Shown here piece after piece: positions 11,198 through 22,071 of a DNA stretch of 64,000 nt. The stretch spans positions 25,366,682 through 25,430,681 of the forward strand of contig CM052360.1 in NCBI GenBank assembly GCA_028551475.1. The letters run 5' to 3'. The notes under the pieces were generated by a model, which made no database searches, was not told the origin of the DNA, and saw only the letters and a list, made by a program, of their open reading frames with translations. Each line of letters opens with the position of its first letter. Within the stretch, counting starts at the first letter, position 1. The DNA comes from Casuarina equisetifolia. Taxonomy: Eukaryota > Streptophyta > Magnoliopsida > Fagales > Casuarinaceae. The position numbers and the translations under genes were made by a program.

Positions 11198-11703
11198 TTG
11201 TTAGATCCCATCGCTCCCCTTCCTCCCAGTAAAATATCTAAGGATCGCCCATCGCCCACCGTCACCCATCGCCCATCGCCCACCGTCACCCATCGCCTCC
11301 CCAGCTACCATCTCGTTCCTTCGCCTCCCCACAATTGCCGGCCCTGTCACCAGACTCCCCGTCGTTCCCAGATCCCATCGCTCCCCTTCCTCCCATCCAC
11401 CCATCGCAACCACATCGTGTGGTCGCCGGTGGAAGGCAGAGCTGGTCGGTTGGAGGTAGAGCAGGTCAGCGGGAGAAAGGATCTGATGGCTGATCGCCGG
11501 ATCTCCTAGGCTCGGAGATCAGCAGGTAGATTAGCTGCCAGGGGTGTGAGGCCGAGTGTGGTTGTCGGCGGGAGGCAGATCGTGGTCGTCGGAGGTAGAC
11601 AGTGCTGGTCGGAAGGAGACAAAGCAGGTCACCGGGAAACAAGGTCCTGATGGCTCGCCGGATTTCCTAAGCTCGGAGGTAAGTTAAAAAAAAAAAAAAA
11701 AAA
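11198..11703 (+). promoter_or_regulatory. GC-rich 5' UTR of the LINE with repeated monomers
   Basis: Two imperfect copies of a ~163-bp unit, recognised by GCAGGTCAGCGGGA at 11461 and GCAGGTCACCGGGA at 11624, each followed by a GATGGCT...CGCCGGAT...CCT...GCTCGGAG block. Just upstream, CGCCCACCGTCACCCAT is duplicated. An A19-like tract ends the region. L1 elements commonly carry an internal promoter here; that role is inferred. Confidence 0.5.
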
Positions 11704-12251
11704 GAGTAAAAAATTTCTTCATATTAGATTATAATTGGAATAGACTCTGCTGTAGTGAGGTTTTTTCTGAGTGTTTTATTTTTCTATTTTATTTTTTATA
11801 TTGTATATTGGTTTTGTAATTTGGAAGTAGAAGTTGGTGTAGTGAGTGTTAGGTGGGAATTTTGTTGTTTGTGGTTTGTTTTGATTTATTGCTTGCTTAG
11901 TTGAGATATTTGTGTTTGGAGTGATAAGAGAAGGGTATACCTACCAAAAGCCATGTTTCTATTAAGTTAAGTTAAAGGGATTTTAAGTAGATTGTCGGTA
12001 GAAGAAGGCAGAATCTATCAGGTCTATATACTGAGTAGATCTTGTCCTGCTTATCAAATTAGTAAATTACTAAGTTGGTAACTGCTGATGGTAAAGATTT
12101 CCAGAGGATAGACCCAGAAAGTGCTGAGTTTGAGAGAAGGGAGAAAAGGAAAATAAGGAAACTTAAAGATTGTTGGTAATCTTTAGGAGAAAATAATGAT
12201 ACAAAAGTCAAAATAATGAAATCTGGACGAATAACCCTTGCAAATAGGAAC

Positions 12252-13517
12252 ATGGCTAAAGGAAGTATGACTAAGGATAATGTAGCTCAACAGGAAAAGG
12301 AGAGAATTGAATAAGAAATCCAAGAAAGTTTATTCCAAGGGCCTACAAGAAATAAGGAGAAAAATGAGAGGCTAGAAGAGACAAACAACATTATCTTTAA
12401 GGAGAGCTTCGAACATAAAGGAAAACATGAATCTTGGAGCAAGGTTGTAGTAGGAGGATTAGCACAAAATGCTCATATGAAATATCAGCCACCGGTATTA
12501 AAAGACGGGAAAATTAGAGTTGCCCCTCCTAAGGAAGTTATTGAAGAAGGAAGTAAATTTTATGAAAATTGTGTTGTGGGTTTCTTTTTGGGCTCAAAAT
12601 TACCATTTCCTGTAGTAAAAGGAATTGTAGAAAAGCAATGGGGAAAACAAAGCTTAATAGATATCTCTGCAACAGACAATGGTTTCTTCTTCTTTAGATT
12701 TTCTGACAAACAAAAGATGGAAGAAGTATTAGAAGCTGGAGTTTGTGATGTGGTAGGAAAACCAATGTTTCTGCAAAAATGGCATAACACTATTAGACTG
12801 CAGAAAGAAAAAATCACTTCAATACCAATTTGGATAAAGTTGCACAATGTGCCACATGCTCTATGGGATGAGATTGGTATGAGCTATGTAGCTAGTGCTG
12901 TTGGAAAGCCACTATACATGGATAAAGCTACCAAACATAGACAGAGGATATCATATGCAAAAGTATGTGTTGAAATAGATACAAAGTGTTCTTTACCAAC
13001 TTCATTTGAAATTGAAATGGGAAATGGTGCTATTTTTGAGGTAGGAGTGGAGTATTGTTGGCTACTTGAAATATGCAAGAAATGTGATTGCTTTGGACAT
13101 AAGGAGTGTGTCACAAAGAAAAAAGAGATATGGGTTCCAATACAAAAGCCATTAAGTCAGACGGAGAACTATGATGAAGGACGTGAGGATAAAGAACATT
13201 TGAATAAAGTTAATGAAGATCAAGATCATGAGGACCAAGGACATGAGGATATAAGAGATAAGATTGTTAATTCAATAACACATGAGGTTGACTCCATCAC
13301 AAGTCCAAAAGCCAAATTAGAACAAAGAAATAAAGCAAGTGGGAATGGAAGGGGAAACAAAAGGAGCCCTAAAAGGAATACATGTGAGAAGGACAATACC
13401 AGTAATAGGTTTAGTGTGCTGATAAATAATTATCAAGAACCAAATGTAGCAAGATGCAATGATATTGTAGGTTGTGAAGGTGTTGAAGGGGAAAACACTA
13501 TTCCCCCAGACAAATGA
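12252..13517 (+). pseudogene. LINE ORF1 protein (DUF4283-type, nucleic-acid binding), one nonsense codon
   Basis: The frame opens at ATG 12252 and would give 421 residues, but codon 21 is TAA (12312-12314). A shorter open frame of 346 codons starts at ATG 12477. The region around 12560-12960 (VVGFFLGSKLPFPVVKGIVE, FFFFRFSDKQKMEEVLE, IPIWIKLHNVP) matches the DUF4283 RNA-binding-like domain that heads plant L1 ORF1 proteins. A zinc knuckle follows at about 13074-13109: CKKCDCFGHKEC, spaced C-x2-C-x4-H-x2-C instead of the usual x4 before the last Cys. A charged, acidic tail completes it. The stop TGA overlaps the ORF2 start (ATGA at 13514-13517), suggesting stop-restart translation of ORF2. Confidence 0.85.
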
Positions 13518-16500
13518 TCATATTCTCATGGAATGTCAGGGGCTTGAATAAAAGCCCTAAACAAAAGGAGGTACGAGAAGTTATCAAGAATGCTAAAGCT
13601 GACATTGTCATTCTATTAGAACACAAAATAAAAAAAGATAAAGCACAATGGGTAATAGATTCTCTTTTTCCCCAATGGGGGTTTGTTCACAATTATAGAG
13701 ATAATGAAAATGGAAGGATTTGGATTATATGGAAAAAGCCACAACTCAACATCACAGTGCTTAGTGGTTCGAAACAGGTAATGAATTGTAGAGTGGAAGA
13801 GGGACATGAAGTATGGTACTTATCTGCCATCTATGCAGCAAATGTAGCAAATGAACGGAAGGATCTTTGGATTAACCTCACACAATGTTATAACAGTTAT
13901 GGAAAGGACAATCAATGGCTACTAGTAGGTGATTTTAATACAGTGAGGAATCTAAATGAAAGGGTCAGTGTAACTAGTAGATGGATAGAAGGAATAGAAG
14001 ATTTCAACAAGTTCATTAGTGATGCTGAACTTATAGAACCTAACTTTGTAGGACCTCTTCTAGCATGGACGAACAAAGGTAAAGGAATAGGGTTCAAAGG
14101 CAGTAAATTGGATAGATGTTTGGTAAACCCTAAATGGTTACAAAGAAATATGGATTTCTCCATTGAATTTAGTACTCCTGGATTGTCAGATCACAGTCCT
14201 TGCACTATCAAGGTGGGCAATAATAGACTAAGACAGAAAAAGACCTTTAGATTTTTCAACTTCTGGCCAGACAACCCACAGTTTATGACAATAGTGAAGA
14301 ATATTTGGCAACAAAGGGTTGAGGGCACTATAATGTACAGAATAATGATAAAGTTGAAGGAAATGAAAAAAGAGTTGAGAAAGCTAAATAGAGAGGAATT
14401 TGGAGAACTACCAAGGAAAACAGAGGTAGCAAGGAAGCAACTACAAATAGCACAAGCAAAGCTCTTTGATGACCCTTCAAATACCCAATTGCGCAAGGAA
14501 TAAAAAGAGTGGTTAGATAAGTTACTAATACATAGCAAGCATGAAGAAATACTTCTGAAGCAAAAATCAAGGAATAATTGGCTGAAAGAGGGAGATGGTA
14601 ATAGTAAAGTTTTTTTCAGAAGCATGATGAAGAGGAGAGCAAAAAACCACATTGTCAAGCTGGAAATAGATGATGGGCAACTTACTGAAGATCCTGAAAT
14701 GATAAAGAACAAAATTCTAAGTTACTATCAAAACTTGCTAGGGAGGGCAAACCAACTTTAACCATCAGAAACAAGATTAAGAGAGTTATTTCCTATGGAA
14801 ATTCCAGAAGAGATAAAGAGAAGCCTTATAGCAGATGTTCAAAGAGAAGATATATAAAAGGTCCTTAATACTTTTGGTGATTACAAAGCTCCAGGTCCTG
14901 ATGGATATAATAGCTTCTTCTTCAAGAAAGCGTGGAGTATTATAGGGAGTAACATAGAAGATGCAGTAATAGGTTTTTTTCAGAGGAGACAGCTACTGCG
15001 AAGCATAAATTCAACAGTAATCTCCCTTGTCCCTAAGAAAATTAACGCCACTAATATGAAAGACTTTAGACCAATATCCTGTTGCAATGTGTTGTACAAA
15101 ATCATATCTAAAATTGTGGCAGGAAGATTAAGTTTAGCTTTGCCTCATTTCATACATCCTTGTCAGACAGCTTTTGTGCCAGGAAGGAACATTAAGGAAA
15201 ATATTTTGTTATGTCAAGAGTTAATACACAATTATCACAAAGATATTCATGGGAAAAGGGTGGCAATTAAGGTGGATATTATGAAAGCATATGATTCAGT
15301 AGACTGGAATGCAATCCTAAATACTCTGAAAGTTTTGAAGTTCCCAGAAAAATTTAGATTGCTGATTGAAAGTTGCATCACTACTGTGGGATATTCTGTG
15401 AACATCAATGGCTCTCATACAGGTTTTTTTAAAAGGGCAAAGGGACTTAGACAAGGAGACCCTCTTTCTCCTTTTCTCTTTGTTATTGTGATGGAAATTC
15501 TTAACAGAATTATACAAAAGAGAGTATCTTCTGGAAGGTTTAAATTTCATTGGAAATGTGCTAAAGAAAAGATCACTCATTTATGCTTTGCTGATGATCT
15601 CTTTTTGTTTGCTCATGGAGATATTAAGTCTATATTGTGTTTACTAGATGCTATGCAAGAGTTTGAAGATATAACAGGTTTGAAGATGCATCCAGAAAAG
15701 TGTCAAATTTTCTTTTCAGGTTTGTCTGAACAGGAAAAAACTCTAATACTTGATCATATCCCTATCCAAGAAGGCCAACTTCCCATAAAATACTTGGGAG
15801 TGCCATTGATTACTAAAAGACTCTCCAACCTAGATTGTACTATCCTGACAGAAAAGATATTGAGAAGAATTGAAGGTTGAGAGTCTAAGCATATTAGTTA
15901 TGGGGGGAGACTACAGCTAGCAAAAAGTGTTCTGTTTTCATTGCAAACATATTGGATGCAAATTTTTCTATTGCCAAAACAGACTCTTTATGAAATTGAA
16001 AAAAGGATTAGAACTTTCCTTTGGACAGGTAAATCTAATAGACGATGTGTAGCAAAAGTGGCATGGAAAAAAGTTTGTTGGCCTAAAAGTTCTGGAGGAC
16101 TAGGTTTGATAGACATTCACACTTGGAATAAGGCGGCAATTGGAAAACTCTTATGGTCTCTTGTGCACCCCAATTTAAACTCTTTATGGATTAAATGGAT
16201 GATAACAGAAAATTTGAAGGAAATGAATGTATTAGAAGTTGAGATGAAAGGATCACTAGCTTGGAGTTTTAGGAATATTTTACAAGTAAGAAGTGAACTC
16301 ACACAACTAGTGACTGACTCAGAATACAATATTGCCAAAAGTTATGTAGCATTAAGAGAGAACAGAGAAGATGCCAAATGGGCAACACTTGTGTGGAAAG
16401 AAGGAGTACCAAAGCATAATTTTATATGTTGGATCACTTTAAGGGACAAATTATCCACAGCAGATCGGGTGGCTAAATGGAACAGTTCAGTGGATCTACA

Positions 16501-16903
16501 ATGCAACCTCTGCCAACAAGAAGAAGAATCACAAGAACATTTGTTTTTTAAGTGCAGGTTCACAAACTACATCTGGAAGGTTTTGTTAGGCATGAATGGA
16601 CTAACTCGAAGAATTGAACACTGGAGAGCTGAAATATGTTGGATGATCAAGACTGTTAAGAGGAAGAGCTTCGCAGCAACTTTACTTAGTATGTCTTTCA
16701 AGGCCGTATTGTATCACATTTGGAGCGAAAGGAATAGAAGAAGATTCAACAATACAAGTCTAGAAAACTCAACCATTATTGCTAAAATCAAGAAGGATGT
16801 GAGAGGGAAGATTTCATCTACCAGAGGAGTCAAGCTTACAAATTGTAATAAATTTTTACAAGAGCTTTGGAATTTGCCAAGTGCAATATTTGAGCTTAGA
16901 TGA
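13514..16903 (+). pseudogene. LINE ORF2: endonuclease-reverse transcriptase, four nonsense codons
   Basis: One frame throughout, 1129 codons, interrupted at 14501 (TAA), 14759 (TAA), 14855 (TAA) and 15878 (TGA). No frameshift is needed. Residues 1-230 are an AP-type endonuclease: FSWNVRGL at 4-11, LLEHK, GDFN at 139-142, LDR near 199, SDHSP near 225. The reverse transcriptase spans about 15050-15850, with FRPISCCNVLYKIISK, AFVPGRNI, KVDIMKAYDSVDW, GLRQGDPLSPFLF, the catalytic FADD at 15587-15598 and IKYLGVPL. A zinc-binding region near 16380-16580 (WKEGVPKHNFICW, CNLCQQEEESQEHLFFKC) is the zf-RVT type. The enzyme would nick target DNA and copy the RNA in place. Confidence 0.93.
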
Positions 16904-16979
16904 TGATATCTTGTAATCGAACAATCTTGTAAATTTTTTTATGGGTGATATATAATTTGACCTTTCACCAAAAAAAAAA

Positions 16980-16996
16980 AAAGATTGTATGGCTTT
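16980..16996. repeat. LINE target-site duplication, right
   Basis: AAAGATTGTATGGCTTT, identical to 11057-11073. Confidence 0.92.
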
Positions 16997-17139
16997 TGAG
17001 TACACTATACGTAAACTTTCTCATCGTATTTCGAAGCATTTAGGCTTTTGAATGAAACTTTCTTTTCACAATAATGATTTTTGTCTTGTTCATAGCAATA
17101 GGTAAATAGAAATTCTATTTTTACAATAATAATATTTGT

Positions 17140-17530
17140 CCTTGTGACAATGATAGTTGTACAATATGAAACATTGTAAATATTTAGCGATGAAAATGGA
17201 AATGTATTCTCTTTTTCTAGTTGAATTAATTAGCATATTTTATCGATATGACAAAAAGAGAGTAAAAAAACCCAATTATTTCAACATATATTGAGATCAG
17301 TGTACATAACTTTTTATTTGAGTTTTTTGCTTTTTACTGTCTAGTTGGTTATGATTTTGAACTTATTTCTATCAATGCAAATCATTTTGGCTAAACATGT
17401 CAAAGACAAATTTATATCCTCTCTTTAAATTTCATTTTACAATTCCTAGCATAATTGATATCATCAAACTGAGCTTCCTTGAAATAAAATAATTTCTTAA
17501 TGAACTAACAAGTGAGAGAAAGAAAAACTA
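17140..17530. repeat. Shared DC1 3'-flank module, copy 1
   Basis: Contains AACATGTCAAAGACAAA, an AAATTTCATTTTACAA-type block, then a GATATCA...TGAGCTTC...AATGAACTAACAAGT series. The same series follows gene A (23980-24180) and gene B (44920-45120), and occurs without a gene at 35540-35780. Its position downstream of the DC1 relic, with the LINE in between, supports one original gene plus flank at 10.3-17.5 kb. Confidence 0.55.
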
Positions 17531-18514
17531 CCACGCATTGTCAAGATCTTCCTTACTATAACAAAATGGGAAAGTGGACAAATTCAGATGCATTAATTAC
17601 TCAAAATGCAATACTTTATCGGAGAATTAGAATAAAAGACGAGTAAAGGAGTGAAGTTCTAAGAGCTCCAAAGCTTATAATTGTTTAAATCTTATTATCC
17701 AGCGTAAAAGCTGGCAGAAAGTCAATTTTACTTTAGAATACAGAAACCATAAACAGCTTCAGCTAAGCTTCCATTCTTTCACTCTCTGGTTTCAATACTC
17801 TATTTTTAACTAGTGGCAATGCTACTGATGAATTTGGTGTAGCAACAGCCTCAACAACTGCAACATATGCAAATAAAGAAACTTTTAAGACCTGATACAA
17901 CAAGAGAGGAAAAGGAAACTCAAACGACTTTCCGTTGATTCACAATACACTCCCAAGGATTAAAAATTCACATTCTCTTAAATTTCTTGCCGTCAGATGT
18001 TCTCATTGAAAGGATTTTCCAGTTGAATCATCACAGATGTGTGCGGATGCATGAGGGCAGACAGAATTGTGGGATGAAACGGCTGGAGTCTTCAAGAAGA
18101 TGGGTTAATAGCTTTAGTTCAACCCGTTTTCATTGAGAAAAGCCGGTTCGTTTTGAATGTGTAGATCCGATTTTATGGTCTGAACTTGTGTCTAAACGGG
18201 CAGATCAGGGTCTTTGGATTTGGGCCACTTTGTGGGCTGTTTTCAGGTTCATTGGAGCTTATTAGTAGTTTGAAACTTCCCAAACAGCTCTTTGAGTAAT
18301 GCCGATTATAACCAAGGCCGAATAAATGATCATTATACGTGAATTCAACACACAAATGACGGACTTAAAAAGAATGATCATCGTTAACAACTATTATACT
18401 TGTTTTGTGAACAAAATCACAAGTTCTATGTTTAGATGCAATTTCATTCAGGATATATGGTCAAGCGGATGTCTTAAGGCTGCGGAAGGTTTGCCAAGCA
18501 GCTCGGTACGTAGC
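17531..18514. other. Intergenic, no gene seen
   Basis: AT-rich. The segment around 17890-18010 (ATTCACAATACACTCCC...AAGGATT...TTCTTAAATTT) has a relative at 35960-36030, another trace of block duplication. No supported reading frame. Confidence 0.4.
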
Positions 18515-18661
18515 ATGGAAGCCCCTCGTATTTCCATTACAATGGTTTTCATTGTTTTATCGGCTTCCTCTATCTTAGCTGCGGATCTTGTTGCGTGTGA
18601 GTATAATGCACCGAGTGAGGATTTTGCAGGGGACACAATGCGATCCTTTATTATTATTTAA
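18515..18661 (+). CDS. Small putative secreted peptide, 48 aa
   Basis: ATG at 18515 opens MEAPRISITMVFIVLSASSI, followed by LAADLVAC and a 21-residue tail ending in TAA. The first ~23 residues have a signal-peptide shape: a short charged start, a hydrophobic core and small residues SIL-AA before a cleavage-like site. This start resembles those of short arabinogalactan peptides, but the Pro/Ala-rich mature part is absent. GTGAGTATAA at about 18598 is an excellent 5' splice-site match, so this may be only a first exon whose second exon is lost or unrecognised. The function is unknown and it could be a fragment. Confidence 0.3.
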   Translation: MEAPRISITMVFIVLSASSILAADLVACEYNAPSEDFAGDTMRSFIII

Positions 18662-21420
18662 TATGCCTGAAGAACTCTTTTTTGGTGATAGATCATGATT
18701 TTGAGCTCTTAAGTTGAGCTGATTTGAACACGTCAGCGTTCCTTCCTGCTGTTGTTTTCCGTCGTCTTTTTATGATCGAACTGCCCAACCAAGCAACACT
18801 AGAATTTAAGGTGGCTCGGATCAGATATGATCAGGCAAGAGCATCTGGTTTTCTCTCGCTTTTCATTTTACTTCTTCTTATGTTTGCTTCCATTTTTCCT
18901 TTGGTTTAACATCCATGCTTTAATCAAAATCGCGGCATATGCATCCAAAGAAGACGATACATTATGTAAGACTGTTGCTTTAAACAGAAGGGAAGAACAA
19001 AGAAAAGTCACTGCACTAGAAAACCGAAATTTCCTGGTACAAAACGAAGAGGAAGTAGATGCCGAATCCTGCACCTCATTGCCGTATACTTTTTTCTGTA
19101 ACTAAACTGCTTCAATCTTGAATCGGAATCCTGGACAGGGACACGCAAGCTGCTTGACAAGGAATAAAAAAAGTTTTCACTTTTCACTCTTTGTTTTGAT
19201 TGGAAGAACTAAAGGTTCCTATAATCAACATGAAAGGCTGCATAGAAGTCGAATCTTTAACGAGCAATCCACTTCAAGCTTTTCGAAAGCAAACTTGACA
19301 TACCCATGAATATCTTTTTTTAGTCTTGAGAAGAAGAGTGCCATCTCAGACATGATCGAGCAGAAAAGACTGCCAGCTATGGCCAGTCTTACATGTTTGA
19401 GTCTGCATTAAGTGTAAAAATCGAAGTCAGATCTTCAGATTGAACATCTTCCCCTAACACAAAAAAAATTTTGTGCACATTTTAGATATCCCCGGCCGAC
19501 ATGTTAGCCTTCGTGATGGTCGGTCGATTTTTATAATAATGCTACCCTTCTACTTATGATCCTTCCATAGATTAAAAGTTGAAATCTCAAATCACTCTTT
19601 TTTTTGTGCAAGTTTGTCATTATAGTACTAAAGATGTTAAGAAATTCATTGTCATATAAAAAGTTGGCTTATAAAATAAAAAGATATATCTATATCTAAC
19701 TATATACATATTCATACTTAATAACATGAAAAAACTATAATATATTCCATACTTATGAAACTGCATTGTATTGAAAATGCAAGTACATTGAAAATATTTA
19801 TCTATTTTTTTATCCATCAAGAGTCCTAGAAAATAATGGTCTTCTATGGAATAATATGTATTTAGAGGTTAATTTGGGTCAAGAGACAACTTTTTAAAAA
19901 AATTATTATAATTCATACACTTAAACTCACACATATGAGATGTCAATTCCAAATTTTACTATTAAAATTCTCACTAACTCATTATTGAAACATACATATC
20001 ACATCTTCTTGTGGATGTGCTTTTCTTACCCGGACCGCCATAGAATCAGGTTCCTTTCTTTGAGGGTCTCATGTTTCATTTCTTCGTGCCCTAAAACCAA
20101 ATGCCATCAAGTGCCACGCGCTTTGGCAGAAAAGGACAACTAATAATTCAACCTTCTTCCGGCGAATGTAATTATGAAGCTTGTGCTGATTCATCCACAA
20201 CAGCCGCAGGCTTCCCTTCGAAGGCACCGACACATTCTCTGATTTCCGCACCGGAAGCAATTGATAATTGAATTTTAATATAATATCTTTTTCAAAAAGA
20301 AAAAGGAAAACTATTCCTTTATGAAAGCGTTTGTTACTTCTTTATTTTGTATGGTTAATATTTTAACATACTATCTTTATGTATATATACAGATATTCTC
20401 TTCTGCTAATGATGAGAGGATAATTTTTTTTTTTAAAAAAAAAAAACTTCACACCCAAAGAAAATACTCACCTAAATGAATGATTTTTTTTTTTTAAGTC
20501 GAGGTAGAACTTCAACCTACCTTGCAAAGAAAACAAATAAGACCCCTCAAATTAATGAATATACTTAAAAGCTCGTCAGAGCTGAAATTTGATGATAATA
20601 TGATATTAGACCAACCCGCATCAGACAAATGTGAGCCACATACCTATTGGCATAGTAATTGATAATATCTAAAAATTCGAACACGCTTCATCTCTGCTAT
20701 CGAACTTTACAAAGGATTTCTTTGAGTAAGTATTAACTGTTAAGTCTTTATTTATTATTTATTATTTAGGTATATCATGAAAAAAAAAACACTTTTAACT
20801 ACTACATTTGAAAACAAAACAATGGGTATTTACCTCTAATCCAAATAAATTCTTCTTCTTTTTCTTTTAAAAATTCAACAGAAATTTTCATGATATTAAT
20901 GAGCCTCTTAATACTTTGACAGTGCCAAATTATATGATGACCAGGCTTATGTTAATATATTAGGACTATTACCATAATATATAAATTTATGATACACGAT
21001 TTGAAAAAATATACACTATATATAATTTCTTTTTATTATTGAAGTTATCCACCCTTTGAAAAGAAATTCATAAAAATTGAACAAAATCATAGATGTTTTC
21101 AAAATAAAATTGTTGAAATACATGAAAAGGCATTTCTATTTAGGAATATCAAACTCTTTCATATAAATGTTTTATTGTGTCATACTGAGAGGATTTTATA
21201 TTCAATTTTTTCTTAAATAAATTGTAATGTTGAGATATACTTTTAAGTTTTTTTACTCTCTTACTCTTCTATAAATAAACTTACATATTCATAAAAAATA
21301 AAAATAAAAATTTATAAAAAGATCAATATAGGGGAAAACATAAACATAAAAAGGAAAATATTAAAAAAAATTGAGACATATCAAGATAATAAAAGAGTAA
21401 GCATGCGCAAAAAGAAACAA
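18662..21420. other. Intergenic with two satB-like relics
   Basis: 19120-19340 (AATCAACATGAAAGGCTGCAT, CAATCCACTTCAAGC) and 19960-20130 (CATCTTCTTGTGGATGTGCT, GAGGGTCTCATGTTTCATT) match parts of the satB unit. A perfect T11/A12 inverted repeat lies at about 20424-20446. Short frames near 18724-19105 encode a hydrophobic stretch but no recognised domain. Nothing else is supported. Confidence 0.4.
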
Positions 21421-21639
21421 CGATGCAGAGGTTCCGAATTCTAGAAGCTTCTCACTTCCCTACACCTACCAACCCACCCCACCCCCCAACAAACACCCCC
21501 TCTCCTCTTTTCTTTCCTTAGGCCCTCTCTCCCTTTCTTCCTTTTTCTTCAAAACCTAAAAGGCGAAAACGGACAGCCTTCTACAAGACCCATACTTTTG
21601 AAATAAATTCAGCGGTGACTTTTGTGACTTTTGCCATAA

Positions 21640-21817
21640 TATCACAAAGGCGAAGGCAAGATTTCTTCTTCTACGAGTAATCTTTGTGATAGCTCAGAGG
21701 CACAATAAATCTGTCCTTTCTCATCCAAATAAGGAGCAAGAGATCTCTGTGAACCTTTCATTTGGGTTCATTTACCACCATCTACTGAAATCGCTCTCAC
21801 ATTGCGTCCTCCAGCAG
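21640..21817 (+). promoter_or_regulatory. Gene A leader exon (non-coding), inferred
   Basis: Aligned to the leaders of genes B and C: TTTCTCATCC...AAGGAGCA...TGTGAA...TTACCACCATCTAC. It ends at CCAGCAG, directly followed by a donor GTATGA at 21818. Unlike B and C there is no ATG in the leader. The matching 3' splice site seen in B and C (TATTTAG before GCGG) reads CTTTAAAC here (22025-22032), so the AG is lost. Confidence 0.5.
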
Positions 21818-22071
21818 GTATGAACTATTTCTACCACCACTCCTTTTGCTAATTGTTGTAATGTTTGTGGTTATGTGTACTTGGTGTACTTCAAATATTT
21901 TGTTCAGTTATGAATACTCTGACGCATATGTGTTACCAAAACTCTCGCCAATAATTATTTTGTTTGATAAATGTATGTCAAGTCATCATATTATACATAT
22001 GATCTTGTATAAATTTGAAGACTATCTTTAAACGGGTTATGTGATTATGCGTTTAAGAGAGTAAGATAGAG

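Larger units (their letters stand above)
11074..16979 (+). mobile_element. Full-length plant L1-type LINE, inactivated
   Basis: About 5.9 kb, bounded by an exact 17-bp target duplication and ending in an A-rich tail (about 16969-16980). Order: 5' untranslated region with a GC-rich proximal part (11198-11690), ORF1 (12252-13517), ORF2 (13514-16903), short 3' UTR, poly(A). ORF2 has endonuclease, reverse transcriptase and a C-terminal zinc-binding region, the standard plant L1 layout. The reading frames are nearly free of indels; damage is almost all single-base nonsense changes (one in ORF1, four in ORF2), so the insertion is fairly young but cannot move autonomously. It lies about 100 bp downstream of the DC1 relic. 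Confidence 0.92.

Noticed and set aside
14191..14712. Long minus-strand frame (173 codons) opposite LINE ORF2
   Set aside because: It is antisense to the endonuclease-RT frame; its Phe/Ser/Leu-rich composition reflects the A-rich coding strand.
20424..20446. T11/A12 perfect inverted repeat as a possible terminator or hairpin RNA
   Set aside because: Homopolymer runs are common in this AT-rich DNA; there is no flanking transcript signal.
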